Translations under genes and position numbers: made by a program
Assembly (NCBI RefSeq): GCF_014385065.1
Contig: NZ_JACRTA010000001.1
Span: forward strand, 372,001-436,000
Origin: Lentihominibacter hominis
Lineage (GTDB): Bacteria > Bacillota > Clostridia > Peptostreptococcales > Anaerovoracaceae
Direction of reading: 5' to 3'
DNA: 64,000 bases
In this document: piece by piece, positions 34,686 to 44,348 of the stretch
Position numbering within the stretch: position 1 is the stretch's first letter
Layout: each line of letters begins with the position of its first letter
Notes under the pieces: generated by a model
What the model was told of the DNA's origin: nothing
Seen by the model: only the letters and a program-made list of their open reading frames with translations
Database searches by the model: none

Positions 34686-35886
34686 AGAAAAAGTCTGCGA
34701 GTTCAAATCCACTGTTAAAATACATCCCTTTCTCACCTGATTTTTCGCAGAAGCATTTGCTTTCATCATATGGTTCTTCCTTGGTACTGTCATATATTAC
34801 AAACGGTACCGGTGTTGCAGAATGAGTTCTCAGCGCAAGAGGCGTCCTGTGATCAGGAACTACGAGAATCCTGAAATCCTCACCTGCTTCTCTGAAATAA
34901 TCTACAATAGGTTTCAAAACTTTCGTATCGATACTGTGCATACATGCTATCTTTCCTTCCTGATCCCCTTGATGTGAGCATTCATCAGGACCTTCAATAT
35001 GCATATAGACAAAATCCATTCCGTTCCTGTATTCATTAACAGCTGCCTTGGCCTTACCGTCAAAATTCGTATGAAGAGTCCCTGTTGCTCCTTCCACATC
35101 CACTGAATTAAGGCCAGCACATATAGCTATTCCCTTAATCAAATCGACTGCAGAAATAGCGGTACCTTTGATCCCATATTTATCATAAAAAGATGAAAGG
35201 CTCGGCTTTTTCCCCTGTCCCCATATCCATAGTGTATTTGCAGGATTAAGGCCTCTTTCTATTCTTGATTTATTAACAGGATGATCTTTGAGGATCTCAT
35301 AACTCTTCTTCATTATATCAGTAATGAACTGTGACCCCTCTCCCTTCGGAAGATGCTCTCCCACGCGCTGGGTAAGAACATCATGAGGAGGAGTCAGTTC
35401 ATAGTCTGTGGAGCCATTGTGAACTATCATGCAATGTCTGTAGCTTACACCTGTATAAAACTTTATGTTTTCGTTGGAAAAAGCTTCATTTACAGCCTTA
35501 ATAAGTTCATCCGCCTCTTCCGTAGTTATATCGCCGGAACTATGATCTGTTATGATAAGATCCTCATACTCCCCTTCACCCGTAAGGGTTATGATGTTGG
35601 TTCTGAACGCCACATCTGTATCAGACATATCTATACCTATGCTGGCAGCTTCGAGCGGGGATCTGCCGGTAAGATATACGGACGGATCATATCCCATAAC
35701 GGAAAGATTGGCAGCATCGCTTCCCGGAGCAACCCCCGGCGGTATGGTCTTTACCATACCTACCATTCCCTTATGCGCAAGCTCATTTATGTTCTTTATA
35801 TCTGCCACTTCAAGAGGCGTTCTGTTCCCCAGAGCTTCTATATTATCATCGCCGGCACCGTCCGGAACCAATATCAGATATTTCAT
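34672..35886 (-). CDS. apgM: Cofactor-independent phosphoglycerate mutase family protein (ApgM type)
   Basis: 404 residues of the alkaline-phosphatase fold. The N-terminus KYLILVPDGAGDD holds a metal-binding Asp and PGSDAANLSVMGYDPSVYLTGRSPLEA the Ser nucleophile loop; VYMHIEGPDECSHQGD and VVPDHRTPLALRTHS supply the remaining His/Asp ligands. Archaeal-type ApgM proteins interconvert 2- and 3-phosphoglycerate, and a bacterial subgroup is annotated as a proposed homoserine kinase. Next to serC the first role would link glycolysis to serine synthesis, while the second would serve threonine. The sequence does not decide. Its start overlaps the serC stop by one base. Confidence 0.88.
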   Translation of the reverse strand: MKYLILVPDGAGDDNIEALGNRTPLEVADIKNINELAHKGMVGMVKTIPPGVAPGSDAANLSVMGYDPSVYLTGRSPLEAASIGIDMSDTDVAFRTNIITLTGEGEYEDLIITDHSSGDITTEEADELIKAVNEAFSNENIKFYTGVSYRHCMIVHNGSTDYELTPPHDVLTQRVGEHLPKGEGSQFITDIMKKSYEILKDHPVNKSRIERGLNPANTLWIWGQGKKPSLSSFYDKYGIKGTAISAVDLIKGIAICAGLNSVDVEGATGTLHTNFDGKAKAAVNEYRNGMDFVYMHIEGPDECSHQGDQEGKIACMHSIDTKVLKPIVDYFREAGEDFRILVVPDHRTPLALRTHSATPVPFVIYDSTKEEPYDESKCFCEKSGEKGMYFNSGFELADFFFEKK

Positions 35887-36974
35887 TATTTATTCTCCTC
35901 CTGGAATTTTTTCATGAATTCTATCAACGCATCTACGCCCTCAGCCGGCATAGCATTGTATATACTGGCACGCATGCCTCCAATCGATCTGTGTCCGTTA
36001 AGATTATGCATATTGTTCTTTTTGGCTTCTGCCACAAACTTCTTATCAAGCTCTGCATCACCTGTTACAAACACTACGTTCATCAGCGATCTGTCTTCTT
36101 TGGCTACCGGGCATTTGTAAAGACTGCTGCTATCTATGAAATCATACAGTTTTGCGGCCTTTTCCACATTTCTTTTGTGCATCTGTGCCACTCCGCCCAT
36201 TTCCTTAATATACTTGAACACTTCCCCTGCAATATAAATGGCGAAACAGTTGGGAGTATTATATGTAGAGTCATTATCAGCATGGATCTTATAATCGAGA
36301 TATGTCGGCACTGTTTCCTTAGCAAAACCTATAAGATCTTCTCTCATAATGGCTATCGCTATCCCGGAAGGTGCGATATTTTTCTGAACACCTGCATATA
36401 TGAGTCCGAATCTGCTGACATCTATTTCTTCTGAAAGTATGCATGAAGACATATCTGCCACCAGAGGTATATCTCCTGTATCCGGTATATACGGATAATG
36501 AGTCCCATATATGGTGTTGTTGTATGTAATATGGACATAATCAGCATCAGCCCTGAAATCTTCTCTTTTTACCTTAGGTATATATGAAAAAGTAGATTCT
36601 TCTGACGATGCCACGATCTTTATGTCCCCGAATTTTTCCGCCTCTTTGGCAGCCTTCTTAGCCCATGTTCCGGTCACTATATAATCGGCCTTTCCCGATT
36701 TTCTTAAAAGGTTCATGGGAACCATTGCAAACTGCAAAGTACCTCCGCCTTGGATAAACATAACCTTATAGTTATCAGGAATACTCAGAATGTCTCTGAG
36801 GTTTTTTTCTGCATCTTCCAAAATAGCTTTGAATTCAGCGGATCTGTGACTCATTTCCATTACGGATTCTCCACATCCCTTATAATTTGCCAGATTCGCA
36901 GCTGCATCTTCAATCACACTGATCGGCAGCATTGATGGTCCTGCCGAAAAGTTATATGCTCTTTCGTTACTCAA
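35886..36974 (-). CDS. serC: Phosphoserine aminotransferase
   Basis: 362 residues from TTG 36974, eight bases after GGAGG; the in-frame GTG upstream overlaps the ribosome-binding site. It is a fold-I PLP enzyme converting 3-phosphohydroxypyruvate and glutamate to phosphoserine: YNFSAGPSMLP at the N-terminus, FIQGGGTLQFAMVPMNLL for cofactor binding, VADMSSCILSEEIDVSRFGLIYAGVQKN with the PLP lysine at its end, and HRSIGGMRASIYNAMP near the C-terminus. It heads the operon with apgM, the carboxypeptidase and uvrC. The partner serA-like gene lies 19 kb away at 55.2 kb. Confidence 0.96.
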   Translation of the reverse strand: MSNERAYNFSAGPSMLPISVIEDAAANLANYKGCGESVMEMSHRSAEFKAILEDAEKNLRDILSIPDNYKVMFIQGGGTLQFAMVPMNLLRKSGKADYIVTGTWAKKAAKEAEKFGDIKIVASSEESTFSYIPKVKREDFRADADYVHITYNNTIYGTHYPYIPDTGDIPLVADMSSCILSEEIDVSRFGLIYAGVQKNIAPSGIAIAIMREDLIGFAKETVPTYLDYKIHADNDSTYNTPNCFAIYIAGEVFKYIKEMGGVAQMHKRNVEKAAKLYDFIDSSSLYKCPVAKEDRSLMNVVFVTGDAELDKKFVAEAKKNNMHNLNGHRSIGGMRASIYNAMPAEGVDALIEFMKKFQEENK

Positions 36975-37044
36975 TTTGGTCACCTCCACTTTATATAAAT
37001 CATTATCAATTTGAGTATATTCAAAAATACCTATAATAGATTAT

Positions 37045-37073
37045 ATTATATCACTTTACTAAGCTGTAGTAAA
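37045..37073 (-). promoter_or_regulatory. serC operon promoter with overlapping dyad
   Basis: Minus-strand TTTACT (complement of 37068-37073), 17-bp spacer, TATAAT (complement of 37045-37050). The -35 and first part of the spacer form TTTACTA-CAGCT-TAGTAAA (37055-37073), a 7-bp perfect inverted repeat that could be a repressor site. Confidence 0.65.
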
Positions 37074-37125
37074 GAACATGTATATACCCGGTCGATATAA
37101 TTAATAGTCTTCTGCATTTTCATAA

Positions 37126-37160
37126 GAAAAGAACCGCAGCGGCAATCGCCGCAGCGGTTC
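37126..37160 (-). terminator. Terminator of the hyu operon
   Basis: GAACCGCAGCGGC (37131-37143) pairs with GCCGCAGCGGTTC (37148-37160), 13 bp with one central mismatch and a 4-base loop. Minus-strand transcripts end in TTTTCTT. It follows the last gene of the hydantoinase-type operon. Confidence 0.88.
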
Positions 37161-37211
37161 TTCTCTGAAGGTAATGTTATCAACATCGGAAGAATCTATG
37201 ACTGACTGTAC

Positions 37212-38435
37212 TTAGATAACAATCTCTTTCCATTTATAAGGATAACCTGTAGCCATCATTCTGTCTATGAACATATCCGGGTCAAGCTGATCAGCAAATA
37301 TGATTCCCTTTTCCATATCACAGCTTCCAAGAAGCAAGGTTCCTACTGCCAGAGGCAGGGCGACATATACAAGAGCTGTTCCGTAAAGCTTTACAAGTTC
37401 AGGTCCCGGAGCATTCATCTTAGGACAGTTTGCTCTGTATGTAACAGTCTTGCCATCTTTCTTCCCCGATACTTCAACAATAAGTTCTATGAAAGCTGTT
37501 TTATCTGCATATTCAAGAGCTTCTTCTGATTCTGCAAATATATTGTTTGCAGGAGGCGGAACAAGGCTGCTTACAACATCTATAGGTTTCACCTTAACTC
37601 CGCCCACTTCTATCTCTTCCTGCGAGCACAAGCCTATGGCATAGAAGATAGCCGGCTGGTACATCATATAATATTTGAAGTCAACATCCTTTACTCCCTT
37701 AAATGTGGAAGGCATGCTGTAGATCTCTTCATGTGAATGATGTGTCACGGGAAGTTCGCCTACAGGAGCCGGAAAGCTGCACATCTCCATTCCGCCAAAC
37801 GGAGGATATTCTACATATTTTCCATCCTCCAGCGCATATGTGGATGAAGCACAGTCTATGAGAGCTTGTTTAGGCGACCAGCCGGGATTCCAAGGCCTCA
37901 AAACCCAGTCATACGGTTTTTCATCAGGAAGGATAGTGGCTTTTCCTATTCTCATCTTGATGCTGTCAACTTCATCAAGCCTGTTTGCAAATTTTCTTGC
38001 CAGCACATTAGTCCAGCCGGGAGCAAAGCCGCATCCAAACAGAGCCGTAAGTCCTGCCTCTTTAAATTCTTTTGATAATGTCAATTCCTCAGGACCTTTT
38101 CCGTCAAGAAATTCATCCCAGTACGGAGTATCAAAGGCTGTATTGATATAGTTAGCCTTAGCTTTAAGAGCCCCCTTCATCACATACTGAACCATCCAAG
38201 GCATTACCATATCTATGACTACATCCACGCCTTGTGCCGCTCTGGCCACGTCATCAGGATCAGTGGCATTAATATGATCCGTCTTGATTTTATCACTTCC
38301 TATATTTTTAGCCACTTTCATGGCAGTCTCTTCTTTCAGGTCTGCCAAGATTATCTCATCTATCTCTTTCTGCCTTGAGAGGATGGAGGCGCATGCGCCT
38401 CCCTGTCCTCCGGCACCAACGATCAAAACTTTCAT
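37212..38435 (-). CDS. Saccharopine dehydrogenase-family NAD(P) oxidoreductase
   Basis: 407 residues. An N-terminal Rossmann fold (KVLIVGAGGQGGACASILSRQKEIDEIILADL) is followed by VDVVIDMVMPWMVQYVMKGALKAKANYINTAFD, typical of saccharopine/carboxynorspermidine dehydrogenases. The central catalytic domain has FGCGFAPGWTNVLARKFA. It probably acts on an imine made from an amine and a keto acid. No lysine-pathway partner is near. It is the last gene of the hyu operon, 17 bp from hyuB, so it may process the product of that enzyme or maintain a cofactor. Confidence 0.82.
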   Translation of the reverse strand: MKVLIVGAGGQGGACASILSRQKEIDEIILADLKEETAMKVAKNIGSDKIKTDHINATDPDDVARAAQGVDVVIDMVMPWMVQYVMKGALKAKANYINTAFDTPYWDEFLDGKGPEELTLSKEFKEAGLTALFGCGFAPGWTNVLARKFANRLDEVDSIKMRIGKATILPDEKPYDWVLRPWNPGWSPKQALIDCASSTYALEDGKYVEYPPFGGMEMCSFPAPVGELPVTHHSHEEIYSMPSTFKGVKDVDFKYYMMYQPAIFYAIGLCSQEEIEVGGVKVKPIDVVSSLVPPPANNIFAESEEALEYADKTAFIELIVEVSGKKDGKTVTYRANCPKMNAPGPELVKLYGTALVYVALPLAVGTLLLGSCDMEKGIIFADQLDPDMFIDRMMATGYPYKWKEIVI

Positions 38436-38452
38436 TGACGTCTCCTTTCATA

Positions 38453-40153
38453 TTACAGACTTACTCCGTATTCACGCGCAGCAGCGTCTTTTGAAATCAC
38501 TTCATTTTTAACATCTTTTTTAACAAGCTCAGGATCTCTTTCTTTAGGATCTCCATATCCGCCGCCGCCCTGAGTTATCATCGTAACTGTCTCACCGGCT
38601 TTCATAGGATAATTATCAAACATAGTCATGAGATATTCGTGATCCTTGGTATATCCTCCTATGACTTTTTCCTTATCTGTGCCCATATTAACAATCACAG
38701 AGCTTGGAAGACCATCTTTTCCTCCGCATACTCCCGGAGGCCCGAACCGGCTTCTTCCCATTCCGAGATTCATAGTAGCATTCTGAAGAATCTTCCAGCT
38801 TACTTGAAGACCAAGCCCGCCTCTGAACTTGCCTGCTCCTGCGGAATCTGTTTTAAATTCTCTTTCTGTACAGATAACAGGATAGAGCAGTTCCATCTGC
38901 TCAGGAGTAAAATCCATGCAGTTTCCATGCCTGCTGTATGTGGCGCTCATGCCATCTCCATAAGGCGTTCCGCCCCATCCTCCTGGAGGGAGTTCTCCAA
39001 ATGTATCGGATACTCCTTCTCTTGCATTTACTACACCCCATGATATAGGGTTGCAGTCTGCATAAGGCATTCCCACAATATCCTGCGGAATAGCCTTTTC
39101 AAGACACTGCCAGATAAGGTCAGCGGCTTTTTCACTGGTAATGAGATTGCCATAATACACAGGTGCCGGCCATCTCGGATTGAACACTGTATTTTCCGGA
39201 ACGATTATATGAATCGGTCTGTACATTCCTGCATTAGGAGGTGCATCAAGATCAAGGAAGAACTTGAGTCCAAAATATACTCCGGAGCAAGTCCCTGCCA
39301 GAGGGAAATTTACAGGTCCGTCTACAGTAGGGCTGCTTCCTGTAAAATCTACGGTTATGTCCTCATCCTCTATAGTAACCGTTGCTCTTACATAGATAGC
39401 CTCGTTATTAACTCCATCAGCATCTATATAATCTTCGGCTTCGTATACTCCGTTAGGAAGTTTTGCTATGGCAGCTCTTGTTCTTCTCTCAGTATAATCG
39501 AGAGCTTCTTCCATACAGGCTCTTACAGTTTCCTCACCATACTTCTCAACCAATTCGAAGAAATGCTTTTCTGCTGTATTAAGCGCTCCCATATGTGCTC
39601 TTATATCTCCGTCTATAAAATATGGAGCTCTTGTATTATTTCTTATGATATCTATAAGCCATGTAACCGGTTCTTTGTTTATGAATATCTTTGTAGGAGG
39701 AAGCCTCAGCCCTTCTTCAGCTATGTGTACAGCCGTAGGTGATTCTGAAGATGCTGCTTTTCCTCCCATATCCTGCCAATGACCTCTGCTGCAGGCATAT
39801 GCCGTAAGCTTTCCGTCCCAGAACAGCGGTGTTACAAATGTTACATCCATATTATGAGTCCCACCTCTGTATGGATCATTCAATATGACAACATCTCCTT
39901 CATTAAAATCATCCTTGAAAGCTTCTACTGCGGCATTTACACAATGGTGCATAGCAGCCAGATGTACAGGCACATTAGTAGTCTGACCTATAAGATTTGC
40001 TTTATCATCAAACAATGCATTGGAAAAGTCTACCTGATCGTACATGATCGGTGAGAAGGATATCTTCTGCAGTGTCTGTGACATCATCTTGGTTATATAA
40101 TCAAATGAGCTTCTCACTACCTCAAAAGTGATGGGGTCAAGTTTCTTATTCAT
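38453..40153 (-). CDS. Hydantoinase B/oxoprolinase family subunit (HyuB-like)
   Basis: 566 residues spanning the whole family: N-terminal LDPITFEVVRSSFDYITKMMSQ, then DVVILNDPYRGGTHNMDVTFVTPLFWDGKLTAY and DFTGSSPTVDGPVNFPLAGT, and the C-terminal GGGGYGDPKERD. Family members are the alpha-type subunits of ATP-dependent N-methylhydantoinases, 5-oxoprolinases and acetone/acetophenone carboxylases. They work with a HyuA-type ATPase subunit, present here 28 bp upstream. Whether this pair opens a lactam/hydantoin ring or carboxylates a substrate cannot be told from sequence. Confidence 0.92.
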   Translation of the reverse strand: MNKKLDPITFEVVRSSFDYITKMMSQTLQKISFSPIMYDQVDFSNALFDDKANLIGQTTNVPVHLAAMHHCVNAAVEAFKDDFNEGDVVILNDPYRGGTHNMDVTFVTPLFWDGKLTAYACSRGHWQDMGGKAASSESPTAVHIAEEGLRLPPTKIFINKEPVTWLIDIIRNNTRAPYFIDGDIRAHMGALNTAEKHFFELVEKYGEETVRACMEEALDYTERRTRAAIAKLPNGVYEAEDYIDADGVNNEAIYVRATVTIEDEDITVDFTGSSPTVDGPVNFPLAGTCSGVYFGLKFFLDLDAPPNAGMYRPIHIIVPENTVFNPRWPAPVYYGNLITSEKAADLIWQCLEKAIPQDIVGMPYADCNPISWGVVNAREGVSDTFGELPPGGWGGTPYGDGMSATYSRHGNCMDFTPEQMELLYPVICTEREFKTDSAGAGKFRGGLGLQVSWKILQNATMNLGMGRSRFGPPGVCGGKDGLPSSVIVNMGTDKEKVIGGYTKDHEYLMTMFDNYPMKAGETVTMITQGGGGYGDPKERDPELVKKDVKNEVISKDAAAREYGVSL

Positions 40154-40181
40154 GATGTTCTCCTTTCCTTTCTGTCTTTTC

Positions 40182-42215
40182 CTACAGATTCTCGATGATA
40201 AGACTTCTGTTGTTAGGGTCTATCCTGCATTTCTTACCCGGAGGAATGATGGTGGAAGACTTCTTTTCTCTCACTATAGCAGGGCCGCTGACGATATCTT
40301 CTGTTGTTATCAGACTTCTCTGGTATACAGGTGTATCCATTTCTTTTCCGTCAAAATAAGCTTTAACAGTTTTGCTTTTTGCTTCTTTCTTCTCTCCGGT
40401 CTGATCCTGTATATTGATTTCTTCTGCGATCTCACCTATAACTGTAGTGCGCAGTTTCGTTATCTCCACTTCACTGTCAGGATCATTTACAAAATAGATC
40501 TTCTTATGTGTTGCATGAAAATCCTCTGCAAGAGTCTTTACCGTGTCTTCTTTTATTACAAGATCATCACACTCTATCTCCAGCTCATAACTCTGACCCG
40601 TATATCTCATAGAGATAACATGCTTTATTGTCTCTCCGTTGGTAGGAACCTTCTGCGAATGCAAAAGTCCTATTCCCTCTTTATCCATATTAGAAAATCT
40701 CTTATTAATATCCTTAAGATCAAGATCATCCAGCTTGCTGAAGTAGAAACTTTCCACTTCGTTCTGAAGATTCATATTGATATCTCCGAATGCACACAAG
40801 TTGCCGGGTTCAGGCGGTACCAAAACCACAGGAACGCCTACTTTATCGGCACAGGCTACTGCGTGAAGTGATCCCGCTCCTCCGAAAGCCGAAAGAGCAA
40901 AATCTCTCGGATCTCTTCCTTTTCCGATAGTCACTTCTTTTACAGCGTTGGCCATGTTCTCGTTTACAATTTCAAGGATTCCCTTTGCTGTATCTATCAT
41001 GCTAAGTCCCAGTTTTTCTCCCAGTTTTCTTATACTCTCTTTTGCTCCTTCTACGTCAAGTTTCATATCTCCGTCAAGAAACTCATCAGCATCCAGATAT
41101 CCAAGAACCAGATTGGCATCGCATACAGTAGGTTCTGTTCCGCCTACCCCATAGCATACAGGCCCCGGATATGCCCCGGCACTTCTCGGTCCTACCTTTA
41201 AGACTCCTCCGGAATCCACCCATGCGATACTTCCTCCGCCTGCTCCTATGGATATTATTTCTATGAGAGGGATCGGTACCGGCATATCCCAATCGATCTC
41301 AAAATCTGAGCTCATAAATGGCTTGCTCTTTTCAATTATAGAAATGTCTGTACTGGTCCCTCCCATATCAAACGTTATTATATCTTCCTGTCCGGAGGCC
41401 TTTCCTATGGAAAGCGCTCCCACAACTCCTCCTGCAGGCCCTGACATAAGCAGTGTCTCAGGTTTCGTCCTTACAAGTTCTGCTGTTATCGCTCCTCCGT
41501 TGGACTGTACGAGAAGCAACTTACCTTTGAAGCCTTTGCCTCTCAGCCGATCTTCAAGATTTTCTATGTAATTGCTGACAAGGTGGTATAAAGCAGCGTT
41601 TATTATTCCTGTTGTGAATCTTCCCAGAGCTCCTATATTAGGCAGTATCTGAGATGATGCGATGACATATGCATCAGGCAGTTCTTCTTTCAGAATCTCC
41701 GCAGCACGTTTCTCGTGTTTGCCGTTCACATATGAATTCATAAAGCCCACACATACTGATGTTATTCCCTTTTCTCTTATCTTGGCAGCTACCTGTCTTA
41801 CATCGTTTTCATTCAATGCTTCCAGAACATTTCCGTCCTTATCTATTCTCTCTTCCACTGTAAAGCGGTTGTCTCTGCTTACAATAGGCTCCGGTTTCTG
41901 CTGATACGGATCATAAAGAACCTTTCTGTGAAATCTTCCGATCTCTATAAGATCTCTCATACCCTTTGTTGTTACGAAGGCTGTCTTTTCATATGTTTTC
42001 ATGATAACTGCATTTGTGGCTACCGTCGTACCATGCACTATCAACTCTATGTCCTCCGGTCTTATTTTTGACTTTTCTATTACATTGAGAACTCCGTTGG
42101 CATAGTTTTCAGGTGTTGACGATGAGCTCAGACACAATGATTTGCCTGTCTGTGTGTCATACGCATATAGGTCTGTGAATGTTCCCCCTATATCTATTCC
42201 TACTTTGTAAGCCAT
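40182..42215 (-). CDS. Hydantoinase A/oxoprolinase family ATPase subunit (HyuA-like)
   Basis: 677 residues. An ASKHA-type ATPase start (KVGIDIGGTFTDLYAYD), VHGTTVATNAVIMKT, then TFDMGGTSTDISIIEKS in the core and GGAGSLHAVACADKVGVPVVLVP. The C-terminal quarter is the hydantoinase/oxoprolinase C-terminal region. It should phosphorylate the carbonyl substrate, which HyuB then hydrolyses or carboxylates. The genes are separate, unlike eukaryotic fused 5-oxoprolinase. It lies 30 bp after the NCS1 permease gene. Confidence 0.93.
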   Translation of the reverse strand: MAYKVGIDIGGTFTDLYAYDTQTGKSLCLSSSSTPENYANGVLNVIEKSKIRPEDIELIVHGTTVATNAVIMKTYEKTAFVTTKGMRDLIEIGRFHRKVLYDPYQQKPEPIVSRDNRFTVEERIDKDGNVLEALNENDVRQVAAKIREKGITSVCVGFMNSYVNGKHEKRAAEILKEELPDAYVIASSQILPNIGALGRFTTGIINAALYHLVSNYIENLEDRLRGKGFKGKLLLVQSNGGAITAELVRTKPETLLMSGPAGGVVGALSIGKASGQEDIITFDMGGTSTDISIIEKSKPFMSSDFEIDWDMPVPIPLIEIISIGAGGGSIAWVDSGGVLKVGPRSAGAYPGPVCYGVGGTEPTVCDANLVLGYLDADEFLDGDMKLDVEGAKESIRKLGEKLGLSMIDTAKGILEIVNENMANAVKEVTIGKGRDPRDFALSAFGGAGSLHAVACADKVGVPVVLVPPEPGNLCAFGDINMNLQNEVESFYFSKLDDLDLKDINKRFSNMDKEGIGLLHSQKVPTNGETIKHVISMRYTGQSYELEIECDDLVIKEDTVKTLAEDFHATHKKIYFVNDPDSEVEITKLRTTVIGEIAEEINIQDQTGEKKEAKSKTVKAYFDGKEMDTPVYQRSLITTEDIVSGPAIVREKKSSTIIPPGKKCRIDPNNRSLIIENL

Positions 42216-42245
42216 TTTATACCTCCTCTTCTTTTCTTTATATTG

Positions 42246-43625
42246 TTATCGTTTTTTTGGTACTAAATAGTAAATTTTATCGTCTGTCTTTCTCGGCCTG
42301 TACGCAAGTTTATATATAGCTATATAAAGAATCCCGCTAGCCAGCATACCCGGAATAACAGCTCCTACAGGAGGCACATATATGAAACTCCATACGCATG
42401 TTATTCCTGCAGAAATGATGTAGGCGACAAACGCAATAACGTTAATACCTTTCCAGTAAAAGTATCTGCTCTCAGGCGTCTGCTTCAAAAGTTCATCGGC
42501 ATCATATGATCCGCATTTTATGAAGAAGTAATCCACCATTATGATGGCAAAGAGCGGTGCATAAAGGTTTCCCAGAAATGATACGAATGTCACTACGTGT
42601 CCGAGAATCCCCGCAAAGAGCGCTCCTGCCATGCAGACTGCCACCACTATAGTCAGAGCAAATGGATATTTAACTTTCGGAAAAATATTCATAACTGACA
42701 TAGTCACACTGTAAACAGCTGCGAAGTTGAGAGCCGAATTGGAAGCGAAAATAAGTATCGAACCTATAAATCCTACTCCCAAAGCTCCGAATATCAATGC
42801 CGGATTATACTCAACAGCGATACTGTCTATCTGGCAGACGCAGATCAGGATCATGCCTGACAGAATGATCAGTGATGTTCCAAAGACCACTCCCAGCGTG
42901 CTGCTTATTGCCCCTGCAACTTCCTTGCAGTTTCGGTTATAATCGGCCGCCATTCCCGTATACGCCAATATATATATGGCTACCATGTCTATAGCTTTGC
43001 CAAAGGTGATATCCTCTGCATTTCCTCCCACTACAGTATCCACAAAGCCTGTGCCATGAAGAGAATACTCCTTATAAAGGATATAACAGACTCCTGCGAT
43101 CATAACCACCATTACTACTTTCTCTATTTTCTCCACCCTTTTATATCCGAATATGGTCACTACGAAAACCAACAGTAAACTTAAGATGATATATAATTTC
43201 AAATTGTCATAACCAAGCAGTCTTTTGGAAATATAGTTGAGAGCGTTTCCTGCTATCTCCGACTGAAGGAAGGTCCAGACGCTGAGAGAAATTATATTCA
43301 GTACGGCCGGAAGGAAGGATCCATTAACTCCGAAAGTCCCTCGGGACAGGGTTGTCGTTGGCAGCCCTGTCTTCTGTCCGATCAATGAGATAGTCAGAAA
43401 CGGAATCCCTCCAAGTATCGATCCCAGTATTACTGCAACCGATGATTTCCAAAAGCCTAATGTCGGAATAAAGTAATAACCTGTAAACATCACCACCATC
43501 GTGAATGTGATTCCGAACCACAGGAAGAATGCTCCCCCTACTCCGGTCGTACGTTCATTCAGCGGTATCGGATGGATATTATCGTCAGCTACTTTCATGA
43601 TTTTATTTATCAAAGTACTTTTCAT
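42246..43625 (-). CDS. NCS1-family permease (cytosine/hydantoin-type)
   Basis: 459 residues from ATG 43625, chosen for AAAGGA upstream. About 12 hydrophobic helices begin with FFLWFGITFTMVVMFTGYYFI, and LSRGTFGVNGSFLPAVLNIISLSVW is typical of NCS1. NCS1 carriers import cytosine, purines, allantoin or hydantoins with Na+ or H+; Mhp1 is the hydantoin carrier. The placement directly before HyuA/HyuB points to a ring compound such as a hydantoin or creatinine-derived N-methylhydantoin, which is inference. Confidence 0.9.
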   Translation of the reverse strand: MKSTLINKIMKVADDNIHPIPLNERTTGVGGAFFLWFGITFTMVVMFTGYYFIPTLGFWKSSVAVILGSILGGIPFLTISLIGQKTGLPTTTLSRGTFGVNGSFLPAVLNIISLSVWTFLQSEIAGNALNYISKRLLGYDNLKLYIILSLLLVFVVTIFGYKRVEKIEKVVMVVMIAGVCYILYKEYSLHGTGFVDTVVGGNAEDITFGKAIDMVAIYILAYTGMAADYNRNCKEVAGAISSTLGVVFGTSLIILSGMILICVCQIDSIAVEYNPALIFGALGVGFIGSILIFASNSALNFAAVYSVTMSVMNIFPKVKYPFALTIVVAVCMAGALFAGILGHVVTFVSFLGNLYAPLFAIIMVDYFFIKCGSYDADELLKQTPESRYFYWKGINVIAFVAYIISAGITCVWSFIYVPPVGAVIPGMLASGILYIAIYKLAYRPRKTDDKIYYLVPKKR

Positions 43626-43668
43626 ATTTACGACCATCCTTTCAGCGGCAAAAGTCTACTTTTCATAT

Positions 43669-44337
43669 TTAAAAGTCAGACAACCGAGTAGGTCTTCCCA
43701 TTATGTCTCTTATTGCCTTAGCGTCAGGAATTCCAGCTTCCACAGTTCCTTTTTGATGCCAGTAGAGTTTGTTTTCATCTCTCCACTTATCCCAGAACAG
43801 CGGTCTTCCGGCTTCGTCCCATTCTCTCATGAGATCTTCTCTGGACTGGATAGCCCATTCAGGAGAATATTTTTCTCTGAAGAATTTAGGGATACAGTTA
43901 TGTCCTCCTCTTCCCAAATACTCATATATCTCATCTACCATTGATTCCTCATAAGGGATAGGATGCAGTCTGTAAACAATCTTTGCCTCACATGAAGGGC
44001 ACCCCCATGCTCCGCAGGATACGAACCCGTCTTCTCCATCACAGGCTATCCCCATTTCCTGTGCTGTAACTCCCTGACTCATACCTGACACATACGGCCA
44101 ATATTCATATTCTGAATATGTACATACATGTTCATTAGTCTCCGGCATAATACCCTTATAGAGCCATGACATTCCCTCGATCTGATGAGCCGAGCACGCT
44201 CCTTCCACTCTTTCCACTGTTACCAGAACATCATTTCCCAGCGACTTTTCACTTGGTCTCGCCTTCTTTATAACTTCTTCCGGCGGATACTGCAGTTTGA
44301 TATCTTCAAATGTTTTTTCATAATATTTGACAGCCAT
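43669..44337 (-). CDS. Cys-rich protein of the hyu operon, TIGR04076-like domain
   Basis: 222 residues from ATG 44337, six bases after GGAGG. The N-terminal half (LVTVERVEGACSAHQIEGM, VSCGAWGCPSCEAKIVYRLHPIP near 105-130) resembles small TIGR04076-type domains with conserved Cys residues; CPSC could hold zinc. The C-terminal 90 residues are rich in Trp, Tyr, Arg and Asp (FREKYSPEWAIQSREDLMREW) and not recognised. It shares the EVxGxC pattern with the next smaller gene, so the two look related. Small Cys-containing gamma subunits exist in acetone carboxylases, but no clear match is visible here. I do not assign a function. Confidence 0.6.
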   Translation of the reverse strand: MAVKYYEKTFEDIKLQYPPEEVIKKARPSEKSLGNDVLVTVERVEGACSAHQIEGMSWLYKGIMPETNEHVCTYSEYEYWPYVSGMSQGVTAQEMGIACDGEDGFVSCGAWGCPSCEAKIVYRLHPIPYEESMVDEIYEYLGRGGHNCIPKFFREKYSPEWAIQSREDLMREWDEAGRPLFWDKWRDENKLYWHQKGTVEAGIPDAKAIRDIMGRPTRLSDF

Positions 44338-44348
44338 TTCATACCTCC

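Noticed and set aside
37013..37050. Runs of TATA-like repeats as a replication or attachment site
   Set aside because: AT-rich promoter sequence only; no direct-repeat pairs or integrase nearby.
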